NCBI RefSeq assembly: GCF_024711105.1
Contig: NZ_JANJTL010000150.1
Location: 1 to 48,085 of the forward strand
DNA from: Brevundimonas sp.
Lineage (GTDB): Bacteria; Pseudomonadota; Alphaproteobacteria; Caulobacterales; Caulobacteraceae
Direction: 5' to 3'
Length of the DNA: 48,085 bases
The translations under genes and the position numbers were made by a program. Positions 39,644 to 47,996 of this stretch are shown one piece after another. The notes beneath the pieces are model-generated. The model saw only the letters and a program-made list of their open reading frames with translations. It was not told the DNA's origin and ran no database searches. Every line of letters begins with the position of its first letter. The stretch's first letter is position 1.

Positions 39644-41442
39644 TGGGGTGAGCCCGATCCATCATTCAGGGCGCCTTCGACCGCAGCCCGCAACTCGTCC
39701 GCAAATAGCCCCCCGACACGATCACGAACACTCGGCTGACACCAATAGGGGTTCATCACGACGCACCGTATGACGAGCATCTCGTCGGCATCCAGATGTC
39801 CTTTGTAGCCTTTGACATGTTCCGTGCGCAGCGCTTCCCAGCCCGCGGCGAAGGTCGTCTTCGACACCGAAAATCCCGGGGAAGACTGGAAATGCCGGAA
39901 AACGGCTTCCGTCAGGCGGTTCGACTCGCTCAGGGCGTCGCCCTCGCGCGCGATGGAGAAACACAGGATGTTCGAGTCGGCGGGTACGAACCGGGCTGCT
40001 GGCGCGACCCTTAGGATCAGGGCCCTGAGGAAGGCGGTGGCGTCCAGCGCGCCTTTCAGAAGGCTTCCCAGGCCGTTTTCATCGAATCCCAGGGTCTCGG
40101 CGGTCAACCAGGTGGCCGCCGCGCCGGCGGCCGATCGCGACCCCTCGAGGGTCGAGGCCCACTTGCCGGGCCCCAACTCGGGCCGATCCAGATAGGGCGC
40201 GTCGAAGGACGAGACGGCGTAGCGCTGCGCGTCCGCTGTCAGGAACGCACCACAGGCGTAAGGGACGTAACTGAGCTTGTGGGGATCGATCGTGATCGAG
40301 TCGGCCCGCTTTATGGCCTCGAGCGAAGACCTGGCCCGGGCTCCGATGCCCTCGTCGCCAGGCCTATGCACGAGCGTGCGGAAGAATCCGCCGTAGGCGG
40401 CGTCCACGTGCCGCCAGATCGACCAGCCTCGCGTTTCCGTCAGGGCATCGAGATGGTCAAAGATGGCGTCGATCGGATCAAGGGCTCCGGTCTCGGTGGT
40501 TCCCGCGACCGCGACCGCCGCCAGGATGGGCCTGCGCTCGCGATGGGCGCGCTGGATGGTTTGGATGAACTTGTCGATGTCCATCCTGCCCCCCTCATCG
40601 AGTTCGACGCTCCAGACGGCCTCGCGCCCGAGCCCGAAGACATCGGCCGCCTTTTCCCAAGAGTAGTGCCGATTGCCAGGAACCAGCAGCACGGGGCCGC
40701 GGTACGGCTGTCCGGATGCGATCGAAAGCCGCCGTATGATGTCGCAAGGGTTCGAGGCCAGCGCGCTGGCGGCGTCTATCGCTTCCTCATTGATATCGTA
40801 TCTGTCGCTCAGGTCCCTGAAGCGGGGCCAGCCCATGTGGGCCGCGTCGAAGAAGTCGAGTGAGGCGCCGGTCTGCTGGCTGATGCACAGGGCCAGCGCC
40901 AGCCATCGATCCATCCGATAGCGGGCTCGCCAGACCGCCTCAAAGTTGGCGATCGTGCCGCCTGAGGTGAAGTGACCTTCGACCTGCGCGCCGAAGCCCA
41001 TCATCTCGCCAAGATGCCGGATCGCCTCACGTTCGATCCGGCTGCCCACCCGGCTGGCTTCCGGCGAGGTGGTGTTCGGATTGTGCAGCATGGCCGCGAA
41101 CCAGCCCAGGATCGCCGGCAGCGAAAGATCCGCTTTCATGTGGGCCAGATACCGGGGCGTGAACGTGGGCGTTTCCTCGGTCAGCGCCTCCTGGAGAGCG
41201 TTGAGCCGCTCGACCAGCCGCAAGTCGTGCTGGGAGGTGAGACGCTCGTGGTTCTCGCTGGCGGGCGCTGAAAACCGATGATCCCGCCATTGGAACCAGT
41301 GATCCAGCATCGCTGACATCTGCTCGCGCAGACGCACGCCATTCTGGGAGTCCGCTCCCGGGAAGAAGGCGCCTGTCAGCGCCTCGGCGGAGTGCTCCCG
41401 CGACATCTCGACGGGTGAAGGGAGGGGAGTGTTGAGCGACAT
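39637..41442 (-). CDS. PLP-dependent aromatic-amino-acid/tyrosine-type decarboxylase
   Basis: A 601-residue group II PLP decarboxylase. The PLP lysine is K389 in SITIDPHKLSYVPYACG, the pyridine-nitrogen aspartate is D347 in HVDAAYGG, and the ring-stacking histidine is H260 in NRHYSWEKAADVFGLG. The text and size are closest to bacterial tyrosine decarboxylases (about 620 residues), but substrate cannot be read from sequence; tyrosine, phenylalanine, DOPA or glutamate are possible. Such enzymes consume a proton and make an amine. The ATG at 41442 lies 35 bases from an FNR-type dyad shared with hemN. It is the first gene of an operon with moaDEBC, an unusual partnership. Confidence 0.88.
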   Translation of the reverse strand: MSLNTPLPSPVEMSREHSAEALTGAFFPGADSQNGVRLREQMSAMLDHWFQWRDHRFSAPASENHERLTSQHDLRLVERLNALQEALTEETPTFTPRYLAHMKADLSLPAILGWFAAMLHNPNTTSPEASRVGSRIEREAIRHLGEMMGFGAQVEGHFTSGGTIANFEAVWRARYRMDRWLALALCISQQTGASLDFFDAAHMGWPRFRDLSDRYDINEEAIDAASALASNPCDIIRRLSIASGQPYRGPVLLVPGNRHYSWEKAADVFGLGREAVWSVELDEGGRMDIDKFIQTIQRAHRERRPILAAVAVAGTTETGALDPIDAIFDHLDALTETRGWSIWRHVDAAYGGFFRTLVHRPGDEGIGARARSSLEAIKRADSITIDPHKLSYVPYACGAFLTADAQRYAVSSFDAPYLDRPELGPGKWASTLEGSRSAAGAAATWLTAETLGFDENGLGSLLKGALDATAFLRALILRVAPAARFVPADSNILCFSIAREGDALSESNRLTEAVFRHFQSSPGFSVSKTTFAAGWEALRTEHVKGYKGHLDADEMLVIRCVVMNPYWCQPSVRDRVGGLFADELRAAVEGALNDGSGSPQC

Positions 41443-41476
41443 GCGCCCTACCTAACCGACGCGATCGGCGCCCCCC

Positions 41477-41490
41477 TTGTCATGGATCAA
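41477..41490. promoter_or_regulatory. FNR-family dyad TTGTC-ATGG-ATCAA between the decarboxylase and hemN
   Basis: A near-consensus dyad in the divergent region. Its centre lies 41.5 bases from the decarboxylase ATG, which would imply a leaderless mRNA, and 65.5 bases from the hemN ATG, giving a start near 41525. It has the same form as the moeA site. Confidence 0.55.
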
Positions 41491-41548
41491 GTCTCACGCA
41501 GAGCCCTGTCAATGTGAGCGGCGGCGGGAAGGATCATCTATTGCGGCC

Positions 41549-42940
41549 ATGCCGGAGCCAAGTTCGTCCAGACCCCGCCGCGCGTTGCCGCCAGCTTGGG
41601 CGGCTCATGCCGAGCGTCGTCTGCCGCGCTACACCAGCTATCCGCCCGCGACCGGCTTTCGCGCTATTGAGCCCACCGCCCTGGCAGCGCTGGAAGCGGA
41701 ACTCGAGCGTCCGCGACCGGACGAGCGACTTTCGGCCTACGTGCACGTCCCCTTCTGCCGACGCCTCTGCTGGTACTGTGGGTGCAGCACCAGCGTCTTC
41801 CACGACTACGATCGCGTGGAAAGCTATCTCGGCTGGCTCCGGCGCGAAGTTGACTTGTGGGCAGGACGCCTCGGTGAGCACGGGGGCTTATCCCACCTGC
41901 ACTTCGGCGGCGGGAGTCCCAATTCGCTGAGCGCTGGAGACTTTCGCAAGCTCCTACAGCACGTGCGCTGCTCGCTCGGAATCGGCCAGGGGGCCGAGGT
42001 GGCCATCGAGCTGGACCCGACCTACTGCACCGAGAGCTTCGCCGAAGCCTGTGGCGTCGCCGGTGTATCCCGCGCCAGTCTGGGCGCGCAGACGTTCGAT
42101 CCAGAGGTTCAGGCCCGCATCAACCGCCCGCAGCCGTATGAAGTAGTCCAAAACGCGATAGCGTCGCTGCGAGGTGCCGGTGTCTTGCGAGTCAACATCG
42201 ACCTCATGTACGGGTTGCCCGGACAGCGTGAGGAAAGCGTCGAGCAGTCTGCGCGCCAGGCGGCTGAGCTGAGGCCTGATCGGATAGCGGTATTCGGCTA
42301 CGCGCATGTGCCGTGGTTGAAGAAGCACCAGAGAATGATCGCGTCGAACGAGCTGCCCGATACCGCCGCGCGGTGGACGCAGGCAGAGGTTATCGACGAA
42401 ACGCTGTTTGCGGCCGGCTATGTCCGTATCGGGATGGACCACTACGCCTGGCCGAATGATCCTTTAGCTGTGGCCGCAAGCACCGGGGCGCTTCGGCGCA
42501 ATTTTCAAGGATACACCGACGACGGCGCATCGACTCTGCTGCCATTGGGGCCGTCGGCTATTGGTCAGGTGGTCACCGGCATGGTGCAGAACGCGCCAGC
42601 GCTCCGGCGTTGGCGAGAGGCAGTCTCGAAAGGAAATCTCCCGGTCCAGAGCTGGCTTGAGATCGGCCTGCAGGACCGCCTGCGCGCGGCCGTGATCGAG
42701 CAACTGATGTGTAGCTTAAATGTCGATGTCGGGGCGACTGCGCTGAAGTTCGGGCTTGCGCCAAGCACGCTCGACGAAGGATTGGCTGCTGCCCGCCGAC
42801 TCAGTGAGAATGGATTATGCAAAGTGTTCGCAAGACGGGTGGTGGTGCCTGAAGGCGCCCGGCGGCTGGTACGTGTCGTTGCGGCATGCTTCGACGGTGC
42901 GCTGGAGGCAGCAGCCCCGCGCTTCTCGCCAGCGATCTAG
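41549..42940 (+). CDS. hemN: Oxygen-independent coproporphyrinogen III oxidase HemN (radical SAM)
   Basis: A 463-residue radical-SAM enzyme of haem synthesis that works without O2. The cluster cysteines C70, C74 and C77, with C79 next, lie in CRRLCWYCGC, as in E. coli HemN. Other family blocks are PRYTSYPPAT, HLHFGGGSPN, SLGAQTFDPEVQARINR and DLMYGLPGQ. I use the ATG at 41549; the Shine-Dalgarno site is distant (GGAAGGA about 20 bases upstream). An FNR-type dyad lies 59-72 bases upstream. HemN can also supply haem b for NarI. It is divergent from the decarboxylase-moa operon and is the last accessory gene before the tRNA. Confidence 0.95.
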   Translation: MPEPSSSRPRRALPPAWAAHAERRLPRYTSYPPATGFRAIEPTALAALEAELERPRPDERLSAYVHVPFCRRLCWYCGCSTSVFHDYDRVESYLGWLRREVDLWAGRLGEHGGLSHLHFGGGSPNSLSAGDFRKLLQHVRCSLGIGQGAEVAIELDPTYCTESFAEACGVAGVSRASLGAQTFDPEVQARINRPQPYEVVQNAIASLRGAGVLRVNIDLMYGLPGQREESVEQSARQAAELRPDRIAVFGYAHVPWLKKHQRMIASNELPDTAARWTQAEVIDETLFAAGYVRIGMDHYAWPNDPLAVAASTGALRRNFQGYTDDGASTLLPLGPSAIGQVVTGMVQNAPALRRWREAVSKGNLPVQSWLEIGLQDRLRAAVIEQLMCSLNVDVGATALKFGLAPSTLDEGLAAARRLSENGLCKVFARRVVVPEGARRLVRVVAACFDGALEAAAPRFSPAI

Positions 42941-43107
42941 CCTCAGCAAGCTCGACCGACATATGAGCACTCAGCGTGCCATTCGGGTCTTCGCAAAGAT
43001 TCTGACCTGGCGATGTCGGCAGAGTCGGCGGTGGTGACGGCCGCCAGCTGAATGATTATAAAGCATTGCCCACTTGGTGTGTCCAATGTGCGTCAACGCC
43101 AATCCCG

Positions 43108-43121
43108 CCCCCAACAGGGGG
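43108..43121. terminator. Short G/C hairpin in the hemN to tRNA gap
   Basis: CCCCC-AACA-GGGGG, a 5-base stem with a 4-base loop, between hemN and tRNA-Thr. It has no T-run on either side and may be a weak terminator for either convergent transcript. The rest of 42941-43154 shows no gene and is more AT-rich than its surroundings. Confidence 0.25.
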
Positions 43122-43154
43122 TGCTACATAATCAAGGAGAAACAGTAGGATAGA

Positions 43155-43229
<75 letters not shown>

Positions 43230-43299
43230 GAAATCTGAGGAAGCGGCCCTATAGCGAGAAGCGTTCGAAGGGCCAAGCGAAAAGCGCTATCTCTTGGGG

Positions 43300-43434
43300 A
43301 TGAGCGACAAACCGGGCGGTCCGCCGCCGCCGAAGGATGTGAAGACCGCGCGCCAGGAGGCGCTGGCCAGGGCGTTGCGGGCGAATCTGCGCAGGCGCAA
43401 GGCGCCGAAGAGCGTCGAGGCGAAGGACGACTGA
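43300..43434 (+). CDS. Small conserved-type basic protein upstream of murA, 44 residues
   Basis: A short frame beginning [20 protein letters not shown] and ending in [12 protein letters not shown]-like Lys/Asp-rich text, with Arg-rich middle ([13 protein letters not shown]). Composition and position resemble small conserved alphaproteobacterial proteins found before murA. It is GC3-rich and in frame from ATG 43300 to TGA 43432-43434. The ribosome-binding site is poor (GGGG directly before the ATG). No function is known to me. Confidence 0.55.
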   Translation: MSDKPGGPPPPKDVKTARQEALARALRANLRRRKAPKSVEAKDD

Positions 43435-43517
43435 GGGTCGCCTTGCGCACGGGGGCGGCTGATGTAGAAGCTGCCTGCCCCCGGACGCCTTCTTCGTCCG
43501 GCGCAGGACAGGATCGT

Positions 43518-44804
43518 ATGGACCGTATCGCCATCGTCGGCGGCGCCCGGCTGGAGGGCGAAATCCCGATCAGCGGCGCCAAGAACTCGGCCATCAAGCT
43601 GATGGCCGCGGCCCTGCTGACCGACGAATGCCTGACCCTGACCAACATGCCGCGGCTGGCGGACACGCGGTTCCTGGGCAAGCTGCTGAAGCGGCTGGGC
43701 GTGACCGTCGAAGAGCGCGACGAGGACGGTGAGCAGATCACCGAGCTGTGCGCCGCGGACATCGCCAGCTCGTTCGCCCCCTATGACCTGGTCCGGCAGA
43801 TGCGGGCCTCCTTCAATGTGCTCGGGCCGCTGCTGGCGCGGACGGGCCACGCCAAGGTGAGCCTGCCGGGCGGGTGCACCATCGGGGCGCGGCCGGTGGA
43901 CCTGCACCTCAAGGCGCTGGAGGCGCTGGGCGCGCGGATCGAGCTGCATGAGGGCTATGTCTATGCGACCGCGCCGCGCGGTCTGACCGGAGCGGAGATC
44001 GAGTTTCCGGTGGTGTCGGTCGGCGCGACCGAGCATGCGCTGCTGGCGGCCGTGCTGGCCTCGGGCGAGACCGTCATTAAGAACGCTGCGCGCGAGCCGG
44101 AGATCGGCGACCTGGCCGAATGCCTGAACGCCATGGGGGCTAAGGTCTCGGGCATCGGGACCGACACCCTGCGCATCGAGGGCGTCAAGAAGCTGAACGG
44201 GACGACCTGGTCGGTGATCCCGGACCGGATCGAGATGGGCACCTATGCGGTGGCCGCGGCCATGGCGGGCGGCGAGGTGCGGCTGACGCGCGCGCGGCCG
44301 GGTCTGATCGACGCCCTGTCGGACAAGCTGCGTGAGGCCGGCGTCGAGGTCGAGGACACCAATGACGGCGTCATCGTGCGCAGGAACGGCGCGCGGCTGA
44401 AGGCCGTGGACGTCGAGACCGAGGTCTTCCCAGGCTTCGCCACCGACCTGCAGGCGCAATTCATGGCGCTGATGACGCTGGCCGACGGCGAGAGCCACAT
44501 CCGCGAGACGATCTTCGAGAACCGCTTCATGCACGTGCCGGAACTGGCGCGGCTGGGCGCCGACATCACGGTGCAGGGCGGCGAGGCGGTGGTGCGGGGC
44601 GTGGACGCGCTGCACGGCGCCCAGGTGATGGCGACGGACCTGAGGGCCTCGGTCAGCCTGGTCATCGCCGGCCTGGCGGCCGAGGGCGAGACGGTGGTCA
44701 GCCGCGTCTATCACCTGGACCGCGGCTTCGAGCGGCTGGAGGAGAAGCTGGGCGCCTGCGGGGCGCGGGTCAGGCGGATCAAGGGGGAGCCGGATGAGCT
44801 CTGA
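43518..44804 (+). CDS. murA: UDP-N-acetylglucosamine 1-carboxyvinyltransferase MurA
   Basis: A 428-residue cytoplasmic enzyme that transfers enolpyruvate from PEP to UDP-GlcNAc, the first committed step of peptidoglycan synthesis. K22 in SGAKNSAIK and the catalytic C120 in [13 protein letters not shown] (target of fosfomycin) are present, as are the later motifs [14 protein letters not shown] and [16 protein letters not shown] use the ATG at 43518, since the upstream frame to 43443 lacks conserved text. The coding is strongly GC3-rich. It overlaps the DUF2948 gene by 11 bases. Confidence 0.97.
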   Translation: MDRIAIVGGARLEGEIPISGAKNSAIKLMAAALLTDECLTLTNMPRLADTRFLGKLLKRLGVTVEERDEDGEQITELCAADIASSFAPYDLVRQMRASFNVLGPLLARTGHAKVSLPGGCTIGARPVDLHLKALEALGARIELHEGYVYATAPRGLTGAEIEFPVVSVGATEHALLAAVLASGETVIKNAAREPEIGDLAECLNAMGAKVSGIGTDTLRIEGVKKLNGTTWSVIPDRIEMGTYAVAAAMAGGEVRLTRARPGLIDALSDKLREAGVEVEDTNDGVIVRRNGARLKAVDVETEVFPGFATDLQAQFMALMTLADGESHIRETIFENRFMHVPELARLGADITVQGGEAVVRGVDALHGAQVMATDLRASVSLVIAGLAAEGETVVSRVYHLDRGFERLEEKLGACGARVRRIKGEPDEL

Positions 44805-45252
44805 CAACCCTTGCGCCAACATTCCCCCGCTGAGGCTGCTGGCGCAGGACGCCGATGACCTGATGATCATCTCGGCGGCGCTGCAGGACGCGGTGGTGCG
44901 GGCCGAGGACATCTCCTGGGAGAAGCAGGCGCGGCGGCTGACCGTGACCCTGACGCGGTTCCGCTGGGAGGCGGACGCGGAGTGCGCGCGGGTGCTGGCG
45001 GCGGTGCAGCTGGGCGACGTGGTCAATGTCCAGGCGAGGGGCATGCCGCGCCAGCGCGACATCATGCTGGAGCTGCTGGCGCTGGACTTCCAGCCGGCCG
45101 AGCCGCCCGGCGGCTCGCTGACCTTCGTGTTCGCCGGCGGCATGGACCTGAGGGCCGATGTCGAGTGCGTCGATGCGGTGCTGGCCGACCTGACGAGTTC
45201 GTGGAAGGCCAAGAAGGCCCCGGTCCATCCGGCGGACGAGCAGGCCCCGTGA
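44794..45252 (+). CDS. DUF2948 family protein
   Basis: A 152-residue protein of a family found mostly in alphaproteobacteria, of unknown function. The opening ([20 protein letters not shown]) and the stretch [18 protein letters not shown] are characteristic, as is [19 protein letters not shown]. No signal peptide or membrane span is seen. The ATG at 44794 lies inside the end of murA, and its stop overlaps the GTG of the next gene, so murA, DUF2948 and UPF0262 are probably co-translated. Confidence 0.88.
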   Translation: MSSDNPCANIPPLRLLAQDADDLMIISAALQDAVVRAEDISWEKQARRLTVTLTRFRWEADAECARVLAAVQLGDVVNVQARGMPRQRDIMLELLALDFQPAEPPGGSLTFVFAGGMDLRADVECVDAVLADLTSSWKAKKAPVHPADEQAP

Positions 45253-45722
45253 GCGAGGCGGCCGCGCATCGGCTGAAGGCCGTGGCCCTGGATCCGGACG
45301 GCCTGTCCGGCGCCAGCGCCGAGGTCGAGCACGAGCGGCGCGTGGCCATCTACGATCTGATCGAGGAGAACGCCTTCCGTCCCGCCGGGGCCGACGGCGG
45401 GCCCTATGACCTGACGCTGGGCCTGCGCGACAACCGCCTTCAGATGGAGGTGGTCGGGCCCGACTATCGCCGCGGGCACGTGCTGTCGCTGTCGCCGCTG
45501 AGGGGCGTGATCAAGGACTACCACCTGATCTGCGAGAGCTATCTGCAGGCGGTGCGCGGGGCCTCCAGCGTCCAGATCGAGGCCGTCGATATGGGCCGGC
45601 GCGGCCTGCACGACGAGGGCGCCCGCATCCTGCGCGAGCGGCTCGAAGGCAAGGTCGAGATGGACCATGAAACGAGCCGCCGGCTGTTCACCCTGGTCTG
45701 CGCGCTGTCGCGGCGGGGGTGA
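45249..45722 (+). CDS. UPF0262 family protein
   Basis: A 157-residue protein of unknown function, conserved in alphaproteobacteria. The diagnostic text is EHERRVAIYDLIEENAFRP near residue 30, GPYDLTLGLRDNRLQMEV near 55, LSPLRGVIKDYHLICESY near 80 and HDEGARILRERLEGK near 120. The start is a GTG at 45249 overlapping the DUF2948 stop (GTGA). A longer frame to the left has no conserved text and is not used. Confidence 0.9.
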   Translation: MSEAAAHRLKAVALDPDGLSGASAEVEHERRVAIYDLIEENAFRPAGADGGPYDLTLGLRDNRLQMEVVGPDYRRGHVLSLSPLRGVIKDYHLICESYLQAVRGASSVQIEAVDMGRRGLHDEGARILRERLEGKVEMDHETSRRLFTLVCALSRRG

Positions 45723-45841
45723 TTCCCACGTCAAAGGGTGACGCGCCCACGCTTTTGGTGCATTAAGCCGCCCGATTTCACCCGGCCCCGCGTATCGCTC
45801 GGCGCGGACGGGTTTCTGATTCCGCGAGCGAGGAAGGCCGC

Positions 45842-46060
45842 ATGGCGAAGGAAGAACTGCTCGAGTTTCCCGGCACGGTGAGCGAACTGCTGCCGAACGC
45901 GACCTTCCGCGTGAAGCTCGAGAACGATCACGAGATCATCGCCCACACCGCCGGCAAGATGCGCAAGAACCGCATCCGCGTGCTGGCCGGGGACAAGGTC
46001 CTGGTGGAGATGACCCCCTACGACCTGACCAAGGGTCGCATCACCTACCGCTTCAAGTAA
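45842..46060 (+). CDS. infA: Translation initiation factor IF-1
   Basis: A 72-residue OB-fold protein with the standard IF-1 sequence: [20 protein letters not shown], the RNA-binding [13 protein letters not shown] near residue 35, and the end RITYRFK. It binds the ribosomal A site during initiation. It stands 119 bases after the UPF0262 gene with a GAGGAAGG ribosome-binding site and 15 bases before maf. Confidence 0.98.
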   Translation: MAKEELLEFPGTVSELLPNATFRVKLENDHEIIAHTAGKMRKNRIRVLAGDKVLVEMTPYDLTKGRITYRFK

Positions 46061-46075
46061 GGGCGGGCTCCACCC

Positions 46076-46654
46076 ATGGAGCGGCCCGAACTCATCCTGG
46101 CCTCGGCCAGTCCGCGCCGGCGCGAGCTGCTGAGGCAGATCGGCGTCGAGCCGGCCCGCATCGTCGCGGCCGATATCGACGAGACGTCCCTGAAGGACGA
46201 GACGCCGAGGCGGCTGGTCGCGAGGCTGGCTGACGAGAAGGCGGCGGCCGTTGCCGCCCAGAACCCGAACGTCTTCGTACTGGCGGCCGACACCATCGTT
46301 GCGGTGGGGACGCGAATCCTGGGCAAACCGACGGACGAGGCGGATGCGCGGCGCATGCTGGGCCTGCTGTCGGGGCGGGCGCACAAGGTGCTGACCGGCG
46401 TGGCCCTGATCGCGCCGGACGGGCGCCAGGGCGCGCGGCTGTCGGAGACACGGATCAAGTTCCGGCGGCTGTCGGAGGCGGACATCGACGCGCACATCGC
46501 CTCGGGCGACTGGACGGATGCGGCCGGCGCCTATCGCATCCAGGGACTGGCGGGGGGGGACGTGGCCTTCATCTCCGGTTCGTTCACCGGGGTGGTGGGC
46601 CTACCGCTGTTCGAGACGAAGAACCTGCTGACCGGCCTGGGCTGGCGGCCGTGA
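46076..46654 (+). CDS. maf: Maf-family nucleoside triphosphate pyrophosphatase
   Basis: A 192-residue protein that hydrolyses non-canonical or pyrimidine NTPs to the monophosphate. The motifs are ILASASPRRRELL at the N-terminus, DIDET near residue 38, the catalytic aspartate in ADTIVAVG near 70, GKPTDEADARRML and SETRIKFRRL near 125, with YRIQGLAGG near 160. The branch (dTTP/UTP or m7GTP preference) cannot be settled by eye. Its TGA overlaps the next gene's GTG. Confidence 0.93.
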   Translation: MERPELILASASPRRRELLRQIGVEPARIVAADIDETSLKDETPRRLVARLADEKAAAVAAQNPNVFVLAADTIVAVGTRILGKPTDEADARRMLGLLSGRAHKVLTGVALIAPDGRQGARLSETRIKFRRLSEADIDAHIASGDWTDAAGAYRIQGLAGGDVAFISGSFTGVVGLPLFETKNLLTGLGWRP

Positions 46655-47670
46655 AGTTCGAGGCCTGGCTCGACGAGACGCCGGGCGAGACGCGCGGGAT
46701 CGTCGCGCGCGACGGCCGGTATGAGCGGCTCATTATTCATAGGGAGAGCGATGCGCCGGGCCGCAGGCTTGGGGCGCGGTCGGTCGGGCGCGTGGCGCGC
46801 CTCGAGCCGGGTCTGGGCGGGGCCTTCGTGGAGATGCAGGCGGCGGGGGCCGAGGCTTTCCTTGCGCTGAAGGGCGGGGCGCGGCTGACCGAAGGCCAGG
46901 CGGTCGAGGTGGAGGTGACCGCCGAGGCGCGCGCGGGCAAGGGGGCGGCGCTGAAGCTGATCGGTCCGGCCGAGGGGCCGCCGCGCCTCGTGACCGAAGG
47001 GCCGTCGGTGCGCGACTGGCTGGCGCGCTGGGCGCCGGGCGTGAGACCCGGGGAGGGCGCCGAGGCCATCCAGGCCGGGATGCAGGCCGAGGAGGAGGCG
47101 CTGGGGGCGGGCGTGGTGCTGCCGGGTCCTGGCCTGGACATCGCAGTCGAGCGGACGCGGGCCCTGGTCGCGGTCGACGTGGATCATCAGGGCGGCGGCG
47201 CGCGCGCCAAAACCGAAGCGAATCGGCGGGCGCTGATCGAGGCGGCGCGGCTGATCCGGCTGAAGGCCTGGGGCGGGCTGGTCGTGATCGATCTGGTGGG
47301 GTCGGGCCACGACGGGCCCAAGCTGGCGGACGCCGCGCGGCAGGCGTTCCGGGACGAGGCGGATCCGGCGCTGGGGCCGATCAGCCGATTCGGTCTGTTG
47401 CAGCTGTCGATCCCGTGGAGCCGGACGCCGATCGAGGAGATTCTGCGTGAAGGCGCCGGGCGGCCGACGCTGGAAACGCGGGCGCTGGCCGTCGTGCGGG
47501 CGCTGCGGCGGGCCCTGCTGACCGACACGGCCGCGCCGCGCTGGACGGCGACGGCGCACCCCGAGGAGGCCGAAACGGCCGGGGCCTGGGTGGCGCGGCT
47601 GGGACCGAGGGCCCATCTGGTCGCCGACCCGGCGATGCGGCCGGGCGCGTTTCGTCTGGATCACGCCTGA
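46651..47670 (+). CDS. RNase E/G-family protein, short form without the zinc link
   Basis: A 339-residue protein, shorter than RNase G (about 490). An S1-like N-terminal part is visible (GRVARLEPGLGGAFVEMQ), then the catalytic region: VAVDVDHQGG (equivalent to the IDIN strand), TEANRRALIEAARLIRLKAW and GGLVVIDL, which retain the two metal-binding aspartates. The segment SRFGLLQLS follows. The conserved CPxCxG zinc-link motif and everything after it are absent. The start is a GTG overlapping the maf stop. It is likely an RNase G-like endoribonuclease or a specialised relative; activity is uncertain. It is coupled to yacG by overlapping TGATG. Confidence 0.82.
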   Translation: MKFEAWLDETPGETRGIVARDGRYERLIIHRESDAPGRRLGARSVGRVARLEPGLGGAFVEMQAAGAEAFLALKGGARLTEGQAVEVEVTAEARAGKGAALKLIGPAEGPPRLVTEGPSVRDWLARWAPGVRPGEGAEAIQAGMQAEEEALGAGVVLPGPGLDIAVERTRALVAVDVDHQGGGARAKTEANRRALIEAARLIRLKAWGGLVVIDLVGSGHDGPKLADAARQAFRDEADPALGPISRFGLLQLSIPWSRTPIEEILREGAGRPTLETRALAVVRALRRALLTDTAAPRWTATAHPEEAETAGAWVARLGPRAHLVADPAMRPGAFRLDHA

Positions 47671-47846
47671 TGGCCAAGGCCCCCCTCTGTCCCGTCTGTC
47701 GCAAGCATCCGGCCGAGCCGGACTACCGCCCGTTCTGCTCGCGACGGTGCGCCGATGTGGATCTGCAGGGCTGGCTGAGCGGACGCTACGCCATCCCGGC
47801 CGCGGACGATGAATCGGCTGTTCGGGACACGCCCTCGGAGGATTGA
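47670..47846 (+). CDS. yacG: DNA gyrase inhibitor YacG (zinc ribbon)
   Basis: A 58-residue protein with the YacG zinc-binding pattern Cys-x2-Cys (CPVC, residues 7-10) and Cys-x3-Cys (CSRRC, 23-27), followed by DLQGWLSGRYAIP, the conserved segment that ends the core. YacG binds GyrB and inhibits DNA gyrase in E. coli. The ATG overlaps the TGA of the RNase gene. The acidic tail (DDESAVRDTPSED) is variable. Confidence 0.93.
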   Translation: MAKAPLCPVCRKHPAEPDYRPFCSRRCADVDLQGWLSGRYAIPAADDESAVRDTPSED

Positions 47847-47920
47847 CCGATCGGCCGCGGCGGGTGCTGGACAGGGTCCGGAGCCTCGCCTATAGACCCG
47901 CCTCCCGCGAGACCTCGCGC

Positions 47921-47996
47921 GCCTGGGTAGCTCAGTTGGTAGAGCAGCGGATTGAAAATCCGCGTGTCGGTGGTTCGAATCCGCCCCCAGGCACCA
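47921..47996 (+). tRNA. tRNA-Phe (anticodon GAA)
   Basis: A 76-base cloverleaf with acceptor stem GCCTGGG/CCCAGGC, D arm GCTC-AGTTGGTA-GAGC, anticodon loop TTGAAAA (GAA), T arm with GGTTCGAATCC and an encoded ACCA end. The remaining 89 bases to the window edge show no further gene. Confidence 0.97.

Noticed and set aside
43287-45734. Leftward open frame of 815 codons opposite murA, DUF2948 and UPF0262
   Set aside because: It is an antisense shadow of three clear genes in GC-rich DNA; the text is Gln/His/Arg/Ala-rich without domains.
46531-47664. Leftward open frame of 377 codons opposite the RNase E/G-like gene
   Set aside because: Antisense shadow with low-complexity Arg/Pro/Gln text.
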